Of a stretch of 64,000 nt of DNA, positions 52,652 to 62,627 are shown piece after piece. The notes beneath the pieces are model-generated. The model did no database searches and was not told the DNA's origin. It saw only the letters and a program-made list of their open reading frames with translations. Position 1 is the first letter of the stretch. Each line of letters opens with the position of its first letter. A program made the position numbers and the translations under genes. This DNA comes from Ferruginibacter sp. (GTDB taxonomy: Bacteria; Bacteroidota; Bacteroidia; Chitinophagales; Chitinophagaceae): the NCBI RefSeq assembly GCF_028288465.1, contig NZ_JAQBNR010000036.1:1-64000 (forward strand). The letters are read 5' to 3'.

Positions 52652-53404
52652 ATGAAAACGAAACTTTTACTTTTAGCTGTTTCTGCCGCTGCCTTCAGCA
52701 GTTGCACTACTATGTATAAATCCGGCCAAACACCAGATGATGTTTATTATTCTCCTGCCCGTAATTATGGTGAAGCGGTTGCCGTAGCTAAACGCCCTCC
52801 AGCCGAAGAACCTGTTTACAATTATAGCGGGGAAGACAGGGTGATTCTGATGGGTATCAATGATTACAGGTGGAGATACTTGAATAATGATTATGCTTAC
52901 AGTCCGTACTCATACTACGATAATTACAGCGCTTATAACCGGCATGGTTATTACAACAATTATGGCGGCTATTCCAATAATTATGGCAATTTTTACAGCC
53001 CCTACTACAGTGATTTCTACAGTAATTATTATTACAATCCATACTATAGCCCTTACCCGGTTTACATTACACCAGCAAGTTCGATAAAAAACACAACACC
53101 AAGAGTAACTAACCTTAACGGCTATACGCATCATTATAATAATAACAATGCTTCGTTTGCGGTTCCCAACAACGTGCCTGTTAGAAGTTATAACAATACC
53201 AATGCAAGAACGAGTGCTTTGGGCAATGTTTTAAACAAAGTACTTGCTCCGGCAAACAATAACAACAGCTACAATAATACCACCAACAGAACCACTACTA
53301 CGACAGAAAGAACCTACACGCCTCCACCTGCCAGCAGTAGCAGTTCATCATCTGGCAGCAGTTCATCCGGCGGCGGTGGAGGAAGAATTACAAGACCTAA
53401 TTAA
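52652..53404 (+). CDS. Tyr/Asn/Ser-rich surface lipoprotein
   Basis: ATG 52652 (MKTKLLLLAVSAAAFSSC) gives a clear lipoprotein signal, for 250 residues in all. Upstream codons back to 52535 lack such features. The central part (about 75-140) is an unusual run of Tyr, Asn, Ser and Gly (YSYYDNYSAYNRHGYYNNYG-like). Asn-rich and Thr-rich segments follow, then a poly-Ser/Gly C terminus (SSSSSGSSSSGGGGG). No family is recognised. It lies 72 bp before the FadL-type porin gene and may share its expression. Low complexity makes homology searches unreliable. Confidence 0.7.
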   Translation: MKTKLLLLAVSAAAFSSCTTMYKSGQTPDDVYYSPARNYGEAVAVAKRPPAEEPVYNYSGEDRVILMGINDYRWRYLNNDYAYSPYSYYDNYSAYNRHGYYNNYGGYSNNYGNFYSPYYSDFYSNYYYNPYYSPYPVYITPASSIKNTTPRVTNLNGYTHHYNNNNASFAVPNNVPVRSYNNTNARTSALGNVLNKVLAPANNNNSYNNTTNRTTTTTERTYTPPPASSSSSSSGSSSSGGGGGRITRPN

Positions 53405-53431
53405 TATCGCAATACGACTTGCGTTAAAACA

Positions 53432-53439
53432 TATTTTTG
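53432..53439 (+). promoter_or_regulatory. -7-like element before the porin gene
   Basis: TATTTTTG is an exact TAnnTTTG match, 37 bp before the ATG at 53476. There is no -33 partner at the right spacing, so the porin may also be read from the lipoprotein gene. Confidence 0.35.
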
Positions 53440-53475
53440 CCGGCTTTACCACCAGCATACTAAAATAATTATGCC

Positions 53476-55023
53476 ATGAAAAAATATCTGCTCCTATCGC
53501 TCTTGTTAACAGGTTATGGTTTGTATGCACAGATTCCGGAAGATGTATTAAGGTATTCGTTTTATCCTCAGAATGGTACTGCCCGTAACCTCGCTATTGG
53601 TGGAGCTATGGGTTCATTGGGCGGAGATATAACTGCTAACTTTGTGAACCCGGCAGGTTTAGGAAATTACAAAACAGGCGAGTTTGTTTTTACACCGGGT
53701 TTTTTCCTGAACAGCAACAATGTAAATTTCAGGGATACTAAATTAAAAAGCAGTAAAAACAATTTCAATTTTTTGGGTGGGCCGATTGGCTTTGTGTTTG
53801 GAACCGGTGACAGGTATAAACCCAACACAAGCAAAGCATTCAGCCTGGCAGTTACGCAAACGGCTAATTACAACAATACGGTTCAATATTCAGGGTACAA
53901 CAATTACAGTTCATTCAGTGAACAGTTTGCAGAACAGGCGGTCAAAGGTTTAAGCAATGGCTCTGTGGAGGACGTACTCAATGACCCCCAATATGCTTAT
54001 GGTGCTGCCCCCGCATTGTATACGTACCTGGTAGATACATTTAGCGGCAACAGGGTAAAAGCCCAGCCGGAGTTTTTACTGGCTGATGGTAAGGCGCTTT
54101 TTCAGCAAAATACATTACAAACCAGTGGTGGCATGTATGAAGTGGCGCTGGGGTATGCTGTAAATAAAAATGATAAACTTTTGATCGGAGGTAGCGTTGG
54201 CATTCCCATTATAAATTATAACAGTACATCAACCTTTAGGGAAACTGATACTTCATCTGATGCAAATAACAATTTTGGATATTTTAATTACACGGATCAT
54301 TTTTCAACCAAAGGCGTTGGATTAAATTTAAAACTGGGCATCATTTTTAAGCCATCTGAATTTCTACGGCTTGGTTTTGCCGTGCACACGCCCAGTTATA
54401 TATTTACCTTAAAAGATAAGCGCAACGTAGATCTTGAAGTAAATACTGAAAATTATAAAGGAGTTAGATCTGTGTCGTCAGAAATATTTACCAATAATGT
54501 TCCTAGTGAAAGCAATTATACTTTACTAACTCCCTGGAAGGCGATGGTAAGTGGCAGCTATGTGTTAAGAGGAGTGGAAAATGTAAAAGAACAAAAGGGT
54601 TTTATTACTGCAGATATTGAATATGTTCGTCATAGCGCTTCTTCGTTTTACAGTGCCAATCAAACGCCTGCTGCAGGAGAAACCGATTATTATACCGCTC
54701 TAAATAAAGTGATAAGAAGTGAATACAAAGGTGCTTTTAATTTTCGTGCCGGTGGCGAATTGAAATTTAATGTAATTATGGCCCGGCTTGGATTTGCCTA
54801 TTATACCAACCCTTACAAAGACCCCGCTTTAAAGGCCAACAGGATGCTGATAAGCGGAGGTGTTGGGTATAGAAATAAAGGCTTTTTTATTGACCTCACT
54901 TATGTCTATGCGCTTAATAAGGATGTAAATTTTCCGTACAGATTACAGGATAAAAGTAACACGTTTGCAAGTGTAAAAAATAATCGTGGCAATATTGTAG
55001 CAAGTGTTGGAATAAAATTTTAG
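53476..55023 (+). CDS. OmpP1/FadL/TodX-family outer-membrane protein
   Basis: The 515-residue protein has a signal peptide (about 1-19, LLTGYGLYAQ). The FadL/OmpP1 pattern NGTARNLAIGGAMGSLGGDITANFVNPAGLGNYKTGEFVFTPGF (about 33-76) is followed by alternating barrel strands to the end (NIVASVGIKF). The family carries hydrophobic molecules across the outer membrane. Bacteroidetes annotate many members as 'hemin receptor' without proof. The substrate is unknown. Confidence 0.85.
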   Translation: MKKYLLLSLLLTGYGLYAQIPEDVLRYSFYPQNGTARNLAIGGAMGSLGGDITANFVNPAGLGNYKTGEFVFTPGFFLNSNNVNFRDTKLKSSKNNFNFLGGPIGFVFGTGDRYKPNTSKAFSLAVTQTANYNNTVQYSGYNNYSSFSEQFAEQAVKGLSNGSVEDVLNDPQYAYGAAPALYTYLVDTFSGNRVKAQPEFLLADGKALFQQNTLQTSGGMYEVALGYAVNKNDKLLIGGSVGIPIINYNSTSTFRETDTSSDANNNFGYFNYTDHFSTKGVGLNLKLGIIFKPSEFLRLGFAVHTPSYIFTLKDKRNVDLEVNTENYKGVRSVSSEIFTNNVPSESNYTLLTPWKAMVSGSYVLRGVENVKEQKGFITADIEYVRHSASSFYSANQTPAAGETDYYTALNKVIRSEYKGAFNFRAGGELKFNVIMARLGFAYYTNPYKDPALKANRMLISGGVGYRNKGFFIDLTYVYALNKDVNFPYRLQDKSNTFASVKNNRGNIVASVGIKF

Positions 55024-55138
55024 CATCGTCAGGCTTATGCCGGACAAAGACGCCCACTCAATTTAGTTAGTGCCTGTTTGTATAAGAATGGCCGCTTAAC
55101 CACTGCCGGAGGATAGCTATATTATTGCTCAGTTAATA

Positions 55139-55567
55139 TTAGGCGGCCTTAAAATACTTCCTGATTATCCTTTCTATCATTTCTTTTGTAAGCGGTTTAT
55201 TTTCAAAATCGGCTATCTCCGGAATATTTTCTGCCCGTTGCTTATCGTCGGGATTGAGGGAGGTTGTAAGCATTATGATGACTGGCTTGAGTGCGTGGCC
55301 ATTGCTTATCTTTCTAAACTCGGTTAAAAATTCCCATCCATTCATACGTGGCATGTTGATATCAAGAAAAACAAGATCAGGAGGAATAAAGTCGCCCTTT
55401 GAGCCAACTTCTTCTGTTGCTTTTTTAAGATAATTTAATGCTTTCATTCCGCTGTCTGCTATCTCCAGATGATGGGTACATCCTGCTTCTTCAATCAACA
55501 TAGTACTTATAAAGTTAGTGGGCTCATCGTCATCAATTACCATGATGCAGCTCAGTTTATTATCCAT
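55139..55567 (-). CDS. Stand-alone response regulator
   Basis: The 142-residue receiver domain begins IMVIDDDEPTNFISTMLIEEAG (acidic residues 12-14). It has phospho-acceptor Asp 69 (LVFLDINMPRMNGWEF), LTTSLNP switch residues and a Lys in NKPLTKEMIERII. No output domain is present. It overlaps the propeller-sensor kinase gene by 8 bp, so the pair is co-translated. It is not closely similar to the regulator at 13.5 kb. Confidence 0.92.
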   Translation of the reverse strand: MDNKLSCIMVIDDDEPTNFISTMLIEEAGCTHHLEIADSGMKALNYLKKATEEVGSKGDFIPPDLVFLDINMPRMNGWEFLTEFRKISNGHALKPVIIMLTTSLNPDDKQRAENIPEIADFENKPLTKEMIERIIRKYFKAA

Positions 55568-58500
55568 TAATCACTTTTTTTGGTATTGTAAACAAAAATT
55601 TGCTTCCACCCCCCTCTGCCGGTTCCATCCAGATTTTTCCACCATGCAATTCAACTATTTTTTTACAGTGCGCTAATCCAATGCCTGAGCCCTGGTATTC
55701 TGTCCGTATGTTTAAGCGCTGAAAGATATCAAATATTCTTTCACTGTACTCTTTCTCAATACCAATTCCATTGTCAATTATCGCAAACTTCCAGTTGTCC
55801 TCGTGGTTTTCAACAGTAACTTGTATGAAGGGGGCAACATTCTTTTTTCGAAATTTTACCGCATTTACCAACAGATTTTGAAAAAGCAATTTCATTTCGG
55901 TTGGATAGCCATTAATAACCGGCAAAGTACCATAACTGATAGTGGCATTTGCCTCCGTAGCAGACGCCATAATATCCGCCAGTACATTTTTCATTACAAT
56001 ATTGCAGTCAACAAGTTCAACATTTTCTTTAGTACCTATTCTTGAAAATTCTAATAAATCGGTTATTAGAATTCTCATTCTTTTTGCAGCATCGGCGATA
56101 AAATTAAGATATTTATCTGCCTTTTCATCTAATTTTCCCTTGTACTGCATTTGAAGCAACTCCACGAAGCCAACGGTAGTCCTCAAAGGTTCCTGCAAAT
56201 CGTGCGATGCCACATAAGCAAATTGCTCGAGCTCTTTATTCTTTACCTGAAGTGCAATATTGGCCTTACTTGCTGCCTCTCTTGCTGCTTCAGACTCGGT
56301 TTTAGACTGTTCGGCCTCCAAACGTGCGGCTCGTTCATCCTGGTTTAAACGAACGAGTTCCATAGTTTGTTCGTTCACTTTTTGTTGCAGCAAAACCTTT
56401 TGTTGCTGTATTCCCTTCAACCTCATCCGGTAAAAAGCAAATACACTCCCTGCGATCAGTAAAATACCCCCCAGTCTAAACCACCACGTTTGCCAAAATG
56501 GTGGCAATATTATTATAGTAAGAAGTGTGGGTTTGTCGTTCCAAACGCCATCATTATTACTCCCTTTTACTTTAAATGTATAAGTGCCGGGGTTAAGGTT
56601 AGTATAGGTAGCAGATCGCTTGCTGCCAGCATAGTCCCAATCCTTATCAAATCCCTCCAACTTATAGGCATACTGATTTTGTTCAGGGTGTGTAAAGTTA
56701 AGCGCTGCAAATTCAATTGTAAAAACTGACTGATTGTAGGACAGCTTAATTTCTTTTGTTTGATTGATCGACTCTTTCAACGGTGAGTCAGCTCCTATGC
56801 GTACCGGTTTATTAAACACTTCAAACCCGGTGATGAATACCGGTGGAATAAAATTATTGTCTTTAATACTATCCGGGTAGAAGCTGTTAAACCCATTTAC
56901 CCCTCCAAAATACAATTCGCCATTCAGGCTTTGCGCAGATGCCTTATGCTTGAAAGTGTTGCTTTGCAAACCATCACTAATGGTATAATTTCTAAAGGTT
57001 TTGGAAACGATATTAAAATTTGAGAGACCCTTATTGGTACTGATCCATAAATTACCATGACGATCCTGCTGTATAGCCCATATGGTATTGTTGGGCAGGC
57101 CGTCTTTTTCAGTATATACAGTAAATTTATTGTCGACTATGCTATAATAATTTAATCCTGCAGCGGTGCCGATCCACAAATTACCTGCAGCGTCTTCCAC
57201 TATACAATTCACAACATTGTCTGAAAGACTGTCTTTATTGCCGGGGCTGGCCTGGTGGTGGGTAAACTCATTTTTATCACGGTCAAAAAGGTCGATTCCC
57301 CTGTCCCCTCCGATCCAAAACTGTCCTGACCTGGTTTCGTACATTGCGTAAACACTGTTGCTGGCAATGCTTTTTATATTATTTGCATCTGGTAAAAACG
57401 GGATAAACTTTTTCGTGATGGCATCAAATAAAAAAATGCCCCCATAACCGTCGTTACTCAGCCAAAGATTGTTCCGGCGATCTTTGTATGCGGCGAGTAC
57501 ACTCAACGATGTTAACCTGTTGGTATTGATATCCTTTGTTGCGTAGTGTGTGAAAGCATTTTTCTTTTCATCAAAAAAATCAATTCCGCCCCTGTGAAAG
57601 CCCAGTAGCAACGTATCGGGAGCATAAGGGAAAGCGGTTAATACGAAGTTGTTGTAAATGCCATTTTTTACCGGGGTACTTTGCTGAAAACTGGTAAAAT
57701 TATGATTGAATGTATTAAACCGGTTTAAGCCTCCGCCGTCAGTTCCTATCCAGATATTATTGTTTTTGTCACTGCTCATAGACAATACAAGGTTGTTGCT
57801 TAAACTATTACTGCTTCCCGGCATTTTTTTATAATGGGTAAACTTATCGCCAAAAAAAGGTAGAAAATTGATTCCGCCTGACCAGGTACCGGCCCAGATG
57901 TTGCCTACGTTGTCTTTGTATAAACTGTATACAGAATTTCCAGATAAACTGTTAGGATCGTATTCGTCGTTTCGGCAGGAGGTAAAAGCCCTGGTAGTAT
58001 AGTCATAAATACTAATGCCGCCGTTTTCTGTACCTATCCAGAGTTTACCCACTGCGTCTTCGGTAAACGAAAGGATATCGTTATAAACAAGACTGTTTTC
58101 ATTTTTGGGATCGTGTTTATAATTTATAAAGGAGTTGCGAATTGGATCAAACATAGCTATTCCACTTCCCTGGGTACCAGCCCAGATATTTCCCCTGCCG
58201 TCTTTGTACACCGTTTTGATAAAACCCGACCCTATGCTGTTTGCATCATTGGGTGAATTAATATACCTCGTAAATTGTTCTTTTTCCGGATTAAAACGAT
58301 TAAGGCCATTCCTGGTGGCTATCCACAACTGCCCATTGTTATCCTCCGTAATTTCATACACGTAATTTTCGCTCAGGCTATTGTTATCATCGGGATCATT
58401 TCTATACCATTTGGCGCTGCCGGTGGCGGGATTAAACAAATAAAAACCTTCAGCCGAGTTGAGCCATAACCGCTTTTTACTATCCTGGAAAATACCGCTG

Positions 58501-58901
58501 CTAACTTCCCAGCCACGTCCTTTAAAACAGTGTGTAAACGATTCGGTTGCCCTGTCAAATTTATCCAGCCCATTTTGGGTTAGTATCCATAAATTGTGTT
58601 CTGCATCTTCCCTGATACTAAAAACGGAATTATTTATTATGCTCGCTGCATTTCCGGGGTCGTGCTTATACACTGTAAATTTATAGCCGTTGTATTTATT
58701 TAATCCCTCATCAGTACCAAACCACATAAATCCCTTGTGATCTTTTTCGATGGCAAAAACTGAATTTTGCGATAAGCCATTGTCTGTACTCAGCCGGGTA
58801 AATTTGAATTGATTTGTTTGTGAAAATCCTAAGAAGACAAGCAGCTGAAAACAGCACAATATTATTATACCACGCCTCTTTGTTATTTTATTTCTTTGCA
58901 A
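55560..58901 (-). CDS. Propeller-sensor (Reg_prop/Y_Y_Y) histidine kinase
   Basis: This 1113-residue protein has a signal or first membrane helix (about 13-28), a large periplasmic part with about 13 Reg_prop repeats (for example NLWIGTENGGISIYD-like units, about 40-690), a Y_Y_Y domain (about 705-780) and a membrane helix (about 792-812). It continues with a coiled coil, a HisKA domain (LEQFAYVASHDLQEPLR, His 900) and an HATPase domain ending FTIPKK. It lacks the receiver and AraC-type output of hybrid two-component systems, but its regulator partner is encoded next to it with an 8-bp overlap. In Bacteroidetes such propellers often sense glycans. The ligand here is unknown. Confidence 0.92.
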   Translation of the reverse strand: MQRNKITKRRGIIILCCFQLLVFLGFSQTNQFKFTRLSTDNGLSQNSVFAIEKDHKGFMWFGTDEGLNKYNGYKFTVYKHDPGNAASIINNSVFSIREDAEHNLWILTQNGLDKFDRATESFTHCFKGRGWEVSSGIFQDSKKRLWLNSAEGFYLFNPATGSAKWYRNDPDDNNSLSENYVYEITEDNNGQLWIATRNGLNRFNPEKEQFTRYINSPNDANSIGSGFIKTVYKDGRGNIWAGTQGSGIAMFDPIRNSFINYKHDPKNENSLVYNDILSFTEDAVGKLWIGTENGGISIYDYTTRAFTSCRNDEYDPNSLSGNSVYSLYKDNVGNIWAGTWSGGINFLPFFGDKFTHYKKMPGSSNSLSNNLVLSMSSDKNNNIWIGTDGGGLNRFNTFNHNFTSFQQSTPVKNGIYNNFVLTAFPYAPDTLLLGFHRGGIDFFDEKKNAFTHYATKDINTNRLTSLSVLAAYKDRRNNLWLSNDGYGGIFLFDAITKKFIPFLPDANNIKSIASNSVYAMYETRSGQFWIGGDRGIDLFDRDKNEFTHHQASPGNKDSLSDNVVNCIVEDAAGNLWIGTAAGLNYYSIVDNKFTVYTEKDGLPNNTIWAIQQDRHGNLWISTNKGLSNFNIVSKTFRNYTISDGLQSNTFKHKASAQSLNGELYFGGVNGFNSFYPDSIKDNNFIPPVFITGFEVFNKPVRIGADSPLKESINQTKEIKLSYNQSVFTIEFAALNFTHPEQNQYAYKLEGFDKDWDYAGSKRSATYTNLNPGTYTFKVKGSNNDGVWNDKPTLLTIIILPPFWQTWWFRLGGILLIAGSVFAFYRMRLKGIQQQKVLLQQKVNEQTMELVRLNQDERAARLEAEQSKTESEAAREAASKANIALQVKNKELEQFAYVASHDLQEPLRTTVGFVELLQMQYKGKLDEKADKYLNFIADAAKRMRILITDLLEFSRIGTKENVELVDCNIVMKNVLADIMASATEANATISYGTLPVINGYPTEMKLLFQNLLVNAVKFRKKNVAPFIQVTVENHEDNWKFAIIDNGIGIEKEYSERIFDIFQRLNIRTEYQGSGIGLAHCKKIVELHGGKIWMEPAEGGGSKFLFTIPKKVING

Positions 58902-59177
58902 TTTCTGGCAGCTTTTAAAGTTACTGTTAGTCTGTTATCCGGTTACATGTCATCACCAGCAATAACATACGAACCATTATTGTTATTGTAGCAATGCATC
59001 AGGTTTTTATACTTAATTTTCAACAGAAATCACATAAAATATCTTGCCGTGGAACGGGTAATCCAACGATCAGCCGCGGGTCAATCAGCTCATATTTCCT
59101 TTCACCGCCGCAGGTTTACCTGTTTTCCTGTGGTAATATCCTTAATAAGGTCACTGCATATTTTTTAATTCACACCA

Positions 59178-62100
59178 TTAAGCATACTCCCTGGGTAGGG
59201 TAAAATAAAATGTACTTCCTGATTGGGGAACAGATTCCACCCAAATTTTGCCGCTGTGCAGCTCAACAATTTTTTTACAATGCGATAAACCTATTCCGGA
59301 TCCTTTGTATTCATTTCGATTATGCAGGCGCTGGAAAATATCAAAGATTCTTTCGGAATATTGTTGCGCTATCCCAATTCCATTATCGGCAATTGAAAAT
59401 TGCCAGTAGTTATCTTTTTGTTCTACGCCGATATCAATTTTCAGTGCTTCACTTGTTTTACGAAACTTGATGGCATTAATCAACAGGTTTTGAAACAACA
59501 ATTGTATTTCCGTAAGGTGGCCATGAACTACCGGTAAATCAGCATAGCAGATCTCAGCATTTGATTCCTGAATGGCAGCTGTAATATCTTCCAATACATT
59601 CGCCAAAACAATTTTACAATCTACCGGCTCAAATAATTTATCACTCCCAATCCTGGAGAAATCCAGCAAATCCTTGATCAGTGTTTTCATCCTGTCTGAG
59701 GCATCTACAATGTAGTGCAGGTATTTATCAGCACGCTCGTCCAGCTTTCCTCCGTATTGCTTTTGAATAAGTTCTACAAAACCGGAAGTGGTTCGTAACG
59801 GCTCCTGCAAGTCGTGGGAGGCAACGTATGCAAACTGTTCCAGTTCTTTGTTTTTTATTTTTAATTCCTTATTGGCTGATTCGGCATCTTGCCTGGCCCT
59901 TTGCTCTTTGGCTGCTGACAATAGCAACTGTTGGGTTTGCGCTCGAACCTGCTGCTTTAGTTGTATTTGCTGCGCTTCTGCAGCCCTGATTCTATTACGG
60001 TAAATACCAAGAATGCAACCGGCCAACAACAAAATAACAAGTGCTTTAAACCACCATGTTAGCCAAAAGGGAGGTTTAATAATCAGTTCAATTCGAATGA
60101 TGCCGGGAGACCAGTTTCCTTCATTGTCCAGCCCCCTCACTTTAAAAAAATAGGTTGCCGCGTCAAGATTAGTATAAGTCGCTGTTCTGGCCGCTCCGGC
60201 CTTATTCCAGTTCTTATCAAAGCCCTCCAGCATGTATTCGTACTGCTTCTTTTCAGCACCCGTATAATTCAATGTTGCAAACTCAAAAGAAAAAACGGAA
60301 TTACCATAAGGCAGCGTAATGGTCTTAGTTTCGCTTATACTTTGTTTTAAAACAGAAGAATTGTTTGCTCTGCTGTCAATGGGCACTTCGTTGTTGAAAA
60401 TTTGAAAACTGGTTAACACTAACTGAGGATTGAACTGCACTGTTTTTACGCTGTCTGGATTAAACTCATTAAACCCATTAATACCACCAAAATACATCAT
60501 GCCATTTTTTGCTTTCCAGGCAGCCAGTTGTTTGTATTCATTGGACTGACATCCGTCTGCTGGTCCAAAATTTTTGAAAACCCCCGTCAACGGATTGAAA
60601 CAGGTAATCCCGTTATTGCTACTGATCCAAAGATTCTTTTTATCATCCTCCAATATGCCATAAATGTACTCGCCAGGAAGGCCGTCTGCCATCGAGTACA
60701 CTGTAAACTTACCGGTAGTTTTATCAAATTTATTTAGCCCCATCATAGTACCTATCCATAGGTTGCGCCGGCTATCTTCCAAAACTGAATTCGTACTGTT
60801 GTTGCTGATACTGTTAGCTGTATCGTTGTGTAAAAACCGTGTGAATATTTTAGTTTTTGTATTAAAAAGATTCAGTCCGCCATTTTCTGTACATATCCAT
60901 AAATTACCACCACTATCCTCATAAATATTTACAACATTGTTGGTAGAAATGCTATGCGTATTATTAGGGTCAAACTGAAAGCGGGTAAATGTTTTATGGT
61001 CCGCATTCAGCAAATTCAAACCCTCACCAAATGTAGCCACCCATATATTTTTTTCCCGGTCTTCAAAAATTTTCCAAGCATTGTTGGAACTTAAACTGGT
61101 GGTGTCATTCGGAGAGTTCCTGAAATGCGTAAATCGTTTATTTTGAGGATTGTAAACGGATAAACCCCGGAACCAGCTACCAATCCAGATATTACCGTCG
61201 CTATCCTCACAGGTATTTAATACATTGTCTCCGCAAATACTGTTTGAATTATTTTTTTGATGCCTGAACCGGGTAAAATCACCGGTCGACGGATCGAACA
61301 AATTCAAACCTCCTCCATCCGTACAAATCCATATTTTTTTTGTGTGATCTTCCATTATGCTCAATACCTGGTTATGGCTAAGACTATTCACCAGGCTATT
61401 GTGCATGTAATGAGTGAACACTAGTTTATCCCGGCTCAACATGTCAACGGCTCCGGCAAAATTGCCCAGCCACATGTTGTTTTTCCTGTCCCGGTAAATG
61501 GCATATATAGAATTGTTCCTGATGCTTGACTTATCAATGTCATCGTTTTTGCAAAATGTAAACTTTCCTTTCTCGTAGTTAAAGATGGACAATCCTGCAT
61601 TTTCACTGCTGATCCACAAATTATTGTCAGCATCTTCGTTGATGAATAATACCGTATTACCTGCTAGCGAATTTGGATTTTTTTCGTCGTTTTTAAAATG
61701 ACGAAATGTGTTGGTTGCAGGAACGAAAAGATCAAGGCCGTTACCGTTGGTAGCAATCCACAAACGATGTTTACTATCTTCAAAAATATTGTTCACATTG
61801 TCACCACTGATTGAATTACTGTCTGCGTTATTCCGCTGAAAATGTTGAAATGTTTGAGTTTGCGTGTTGAATAAATTAAGCCCGCCGTTGGCTGTTCCAA
61901 TCCATAGATTGTGATTTGAGTCCTCGAAAAAGCATTTTATATAATTATCGCTTAAACCGCCGGTATCGCTTGCAGTATGTATAAAATGCTTAAAAGTGTT
62001 AGTTTGCGGTGCAAACAAATCCAGCCCCTGCTGCGTGCCGATCCAGACCATACCTGCATGATCTGCCAGAATACAATTGGTAATATCGCTTGTGACAGTG

Positions 62101-62483
62101 TTGGAATTATGATCACTGTGCCGGAACCGCGTAAAATTTTCCTGTTTGCGATTGAAGCGGCACATGCCGCCAATATTGGTTGCAATCCAAATATTACCAT
62201 CCTTTGTTTCTGCAATGCCATTGATGTAATTGTTGCTGATGCTGTTGCTGTCATGTGGATCATTTTTATAGACGGTCGTTTTATAGCCATCATATTTATT
62301 TAATCCATCCCAACTGCCAAACCACATAAATCCACGGCTGTCCTGCATTATACAAAGTATATTGTCCTGCGAAATTCCCTGTGTTCTTCCAATATGTTCA
62401 AAATGTAATTGTTTGCTTTGGGCAAACACGAATAGATAGCTCCCCTGCAAAAAAAGATATAATAACAGTTTAGCGTGTTTCAT
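59178..62483 (-). CDS. Propeller-sensor histidine kinase, paralogue
   Basis: The 1101-residue protein has the same layout as the preceding kinase: signal (about 1-21), Reg_prop repeats (about 35-675), Y_Y_Y domain (about 690-770), helix (about 780-798), coiled coil, HisKA (ASHDLQEPLRTTSGFVELIQ, His 890) and HATPase (IADNGIGIAQQYSERIFDIFQRL). The repeats differ enough to suggest another ligand. It has no response-regulator gene immediately beside it; the nearest is on the other side of its paralogue. A 276-bp gap without features separates the two kinase genes. Confidence 0.92.
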   Translation of the reverse strand: MKHAKLLLYLFLQGSYLFVFAQSKQLHFEHIGRTQGISQDNILCIMQDSRGFMWFGSWDGLNKYDGYKTTVYKNDPHDSNSISNNYINGIAETKDGNIWIATNIGGMCRFNRKQENFTRFRHSDHNSNTVTSDITNCILADHAGMVWIGTQQGLDLFAPQTNTFKHFIHTASDTGGLSDNYIKCFFEDSNHNLWIGTANGGLNLFNTQTQTFQHFQRNNADSNSISGDNVNNIFEDSKHRLWIATNGNGLDLFVPATNTFRHFKNDEKNPNSLAGNTVLFINEDADNNLWISSENAGLSIFNYEKGKFTFCKNDDIDKSSIRNNSIYAIYRDRKNNMWLGNFAGAVDMLSRDKLVFTHYMHNSLVNSLSHNQVLSIMEDHTKKIWICTDGGGLNLFDPSTGDFTRFRHQKNNSNSICGDNVLNTCEDSDGNIWIGSWFRGLSVYNPQNKRFTHFRNSPNDTTSLSSNNAWKIFEDREKNIWVATFGEGLNLLNADHKTFTRFQFDPNNTHSISTNNVVNIYEDSGGNLWICTENGGLNLFNTKTKIFTRFLHNDTANSISNNSTNSVLEDSRRNLWIGTMMGLNKFDKTTGKFTVYSMADGLPGEYIYGILEDDKKNLWISSNNGITCFNPLTGVFKNFGPADGCQSNEYKQLAAWKAKNGMMYFGGINGFNEFNPDSVKTVQFNPQLVLTSFQIFNNEVPIDSRANNSSVLKQSISETKTITLPYGNSVFSFEFATLNYTGAEKKQYEYMLEGFDKNWNKAGAARTATYTNLDAATYFFKVRGLDNEGNWSPGIIRIELIIKPPFWLTWWFKALVILLLAGCILGIYRNRIRAAEAQQIQLKQQVRAQTQQLLLSAAKEQRARQDAESANKELKIKNKELEQFAYVASHDLQEPLRTTSGFVELIQKQYGGKLDERADKYLHYIVDASDRMKTLIKDLLDFSRIGSDKLFEPVDCKIVLANVLEDITAAIQESNAEICYADLPVVHGHLTEIQLLFQNLLINAIKFRKTSEALKIDIGVEQKDNYWQFSIADNGIGIAQQYSERIFDIFQRLHNRNEYKGSGIGLSHCKKIVELHSGKIWVESVPQSGSTFYFTLPREYA

Positions 62484-62627
62484 TTTTATAACCGTTGCAT
62501 ACCGGAGCCGGACAATCAGCCGATTTAAATTACTTTGTTGATATTTTCCAGATCTTAGGCCGGAAAATTACTGTAATGAAAAATCGAAAAATGTAGAGAA
62601 TGAGATAATTAAAGTGTAGAATAATTT

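Noticed and set aside
52857..53134. Overlapping open frames in the Tyr/Asn-rich gene
   Set aside because: They are by-products of low-complexity AT-rich repeats on both strands, without signal or family features.
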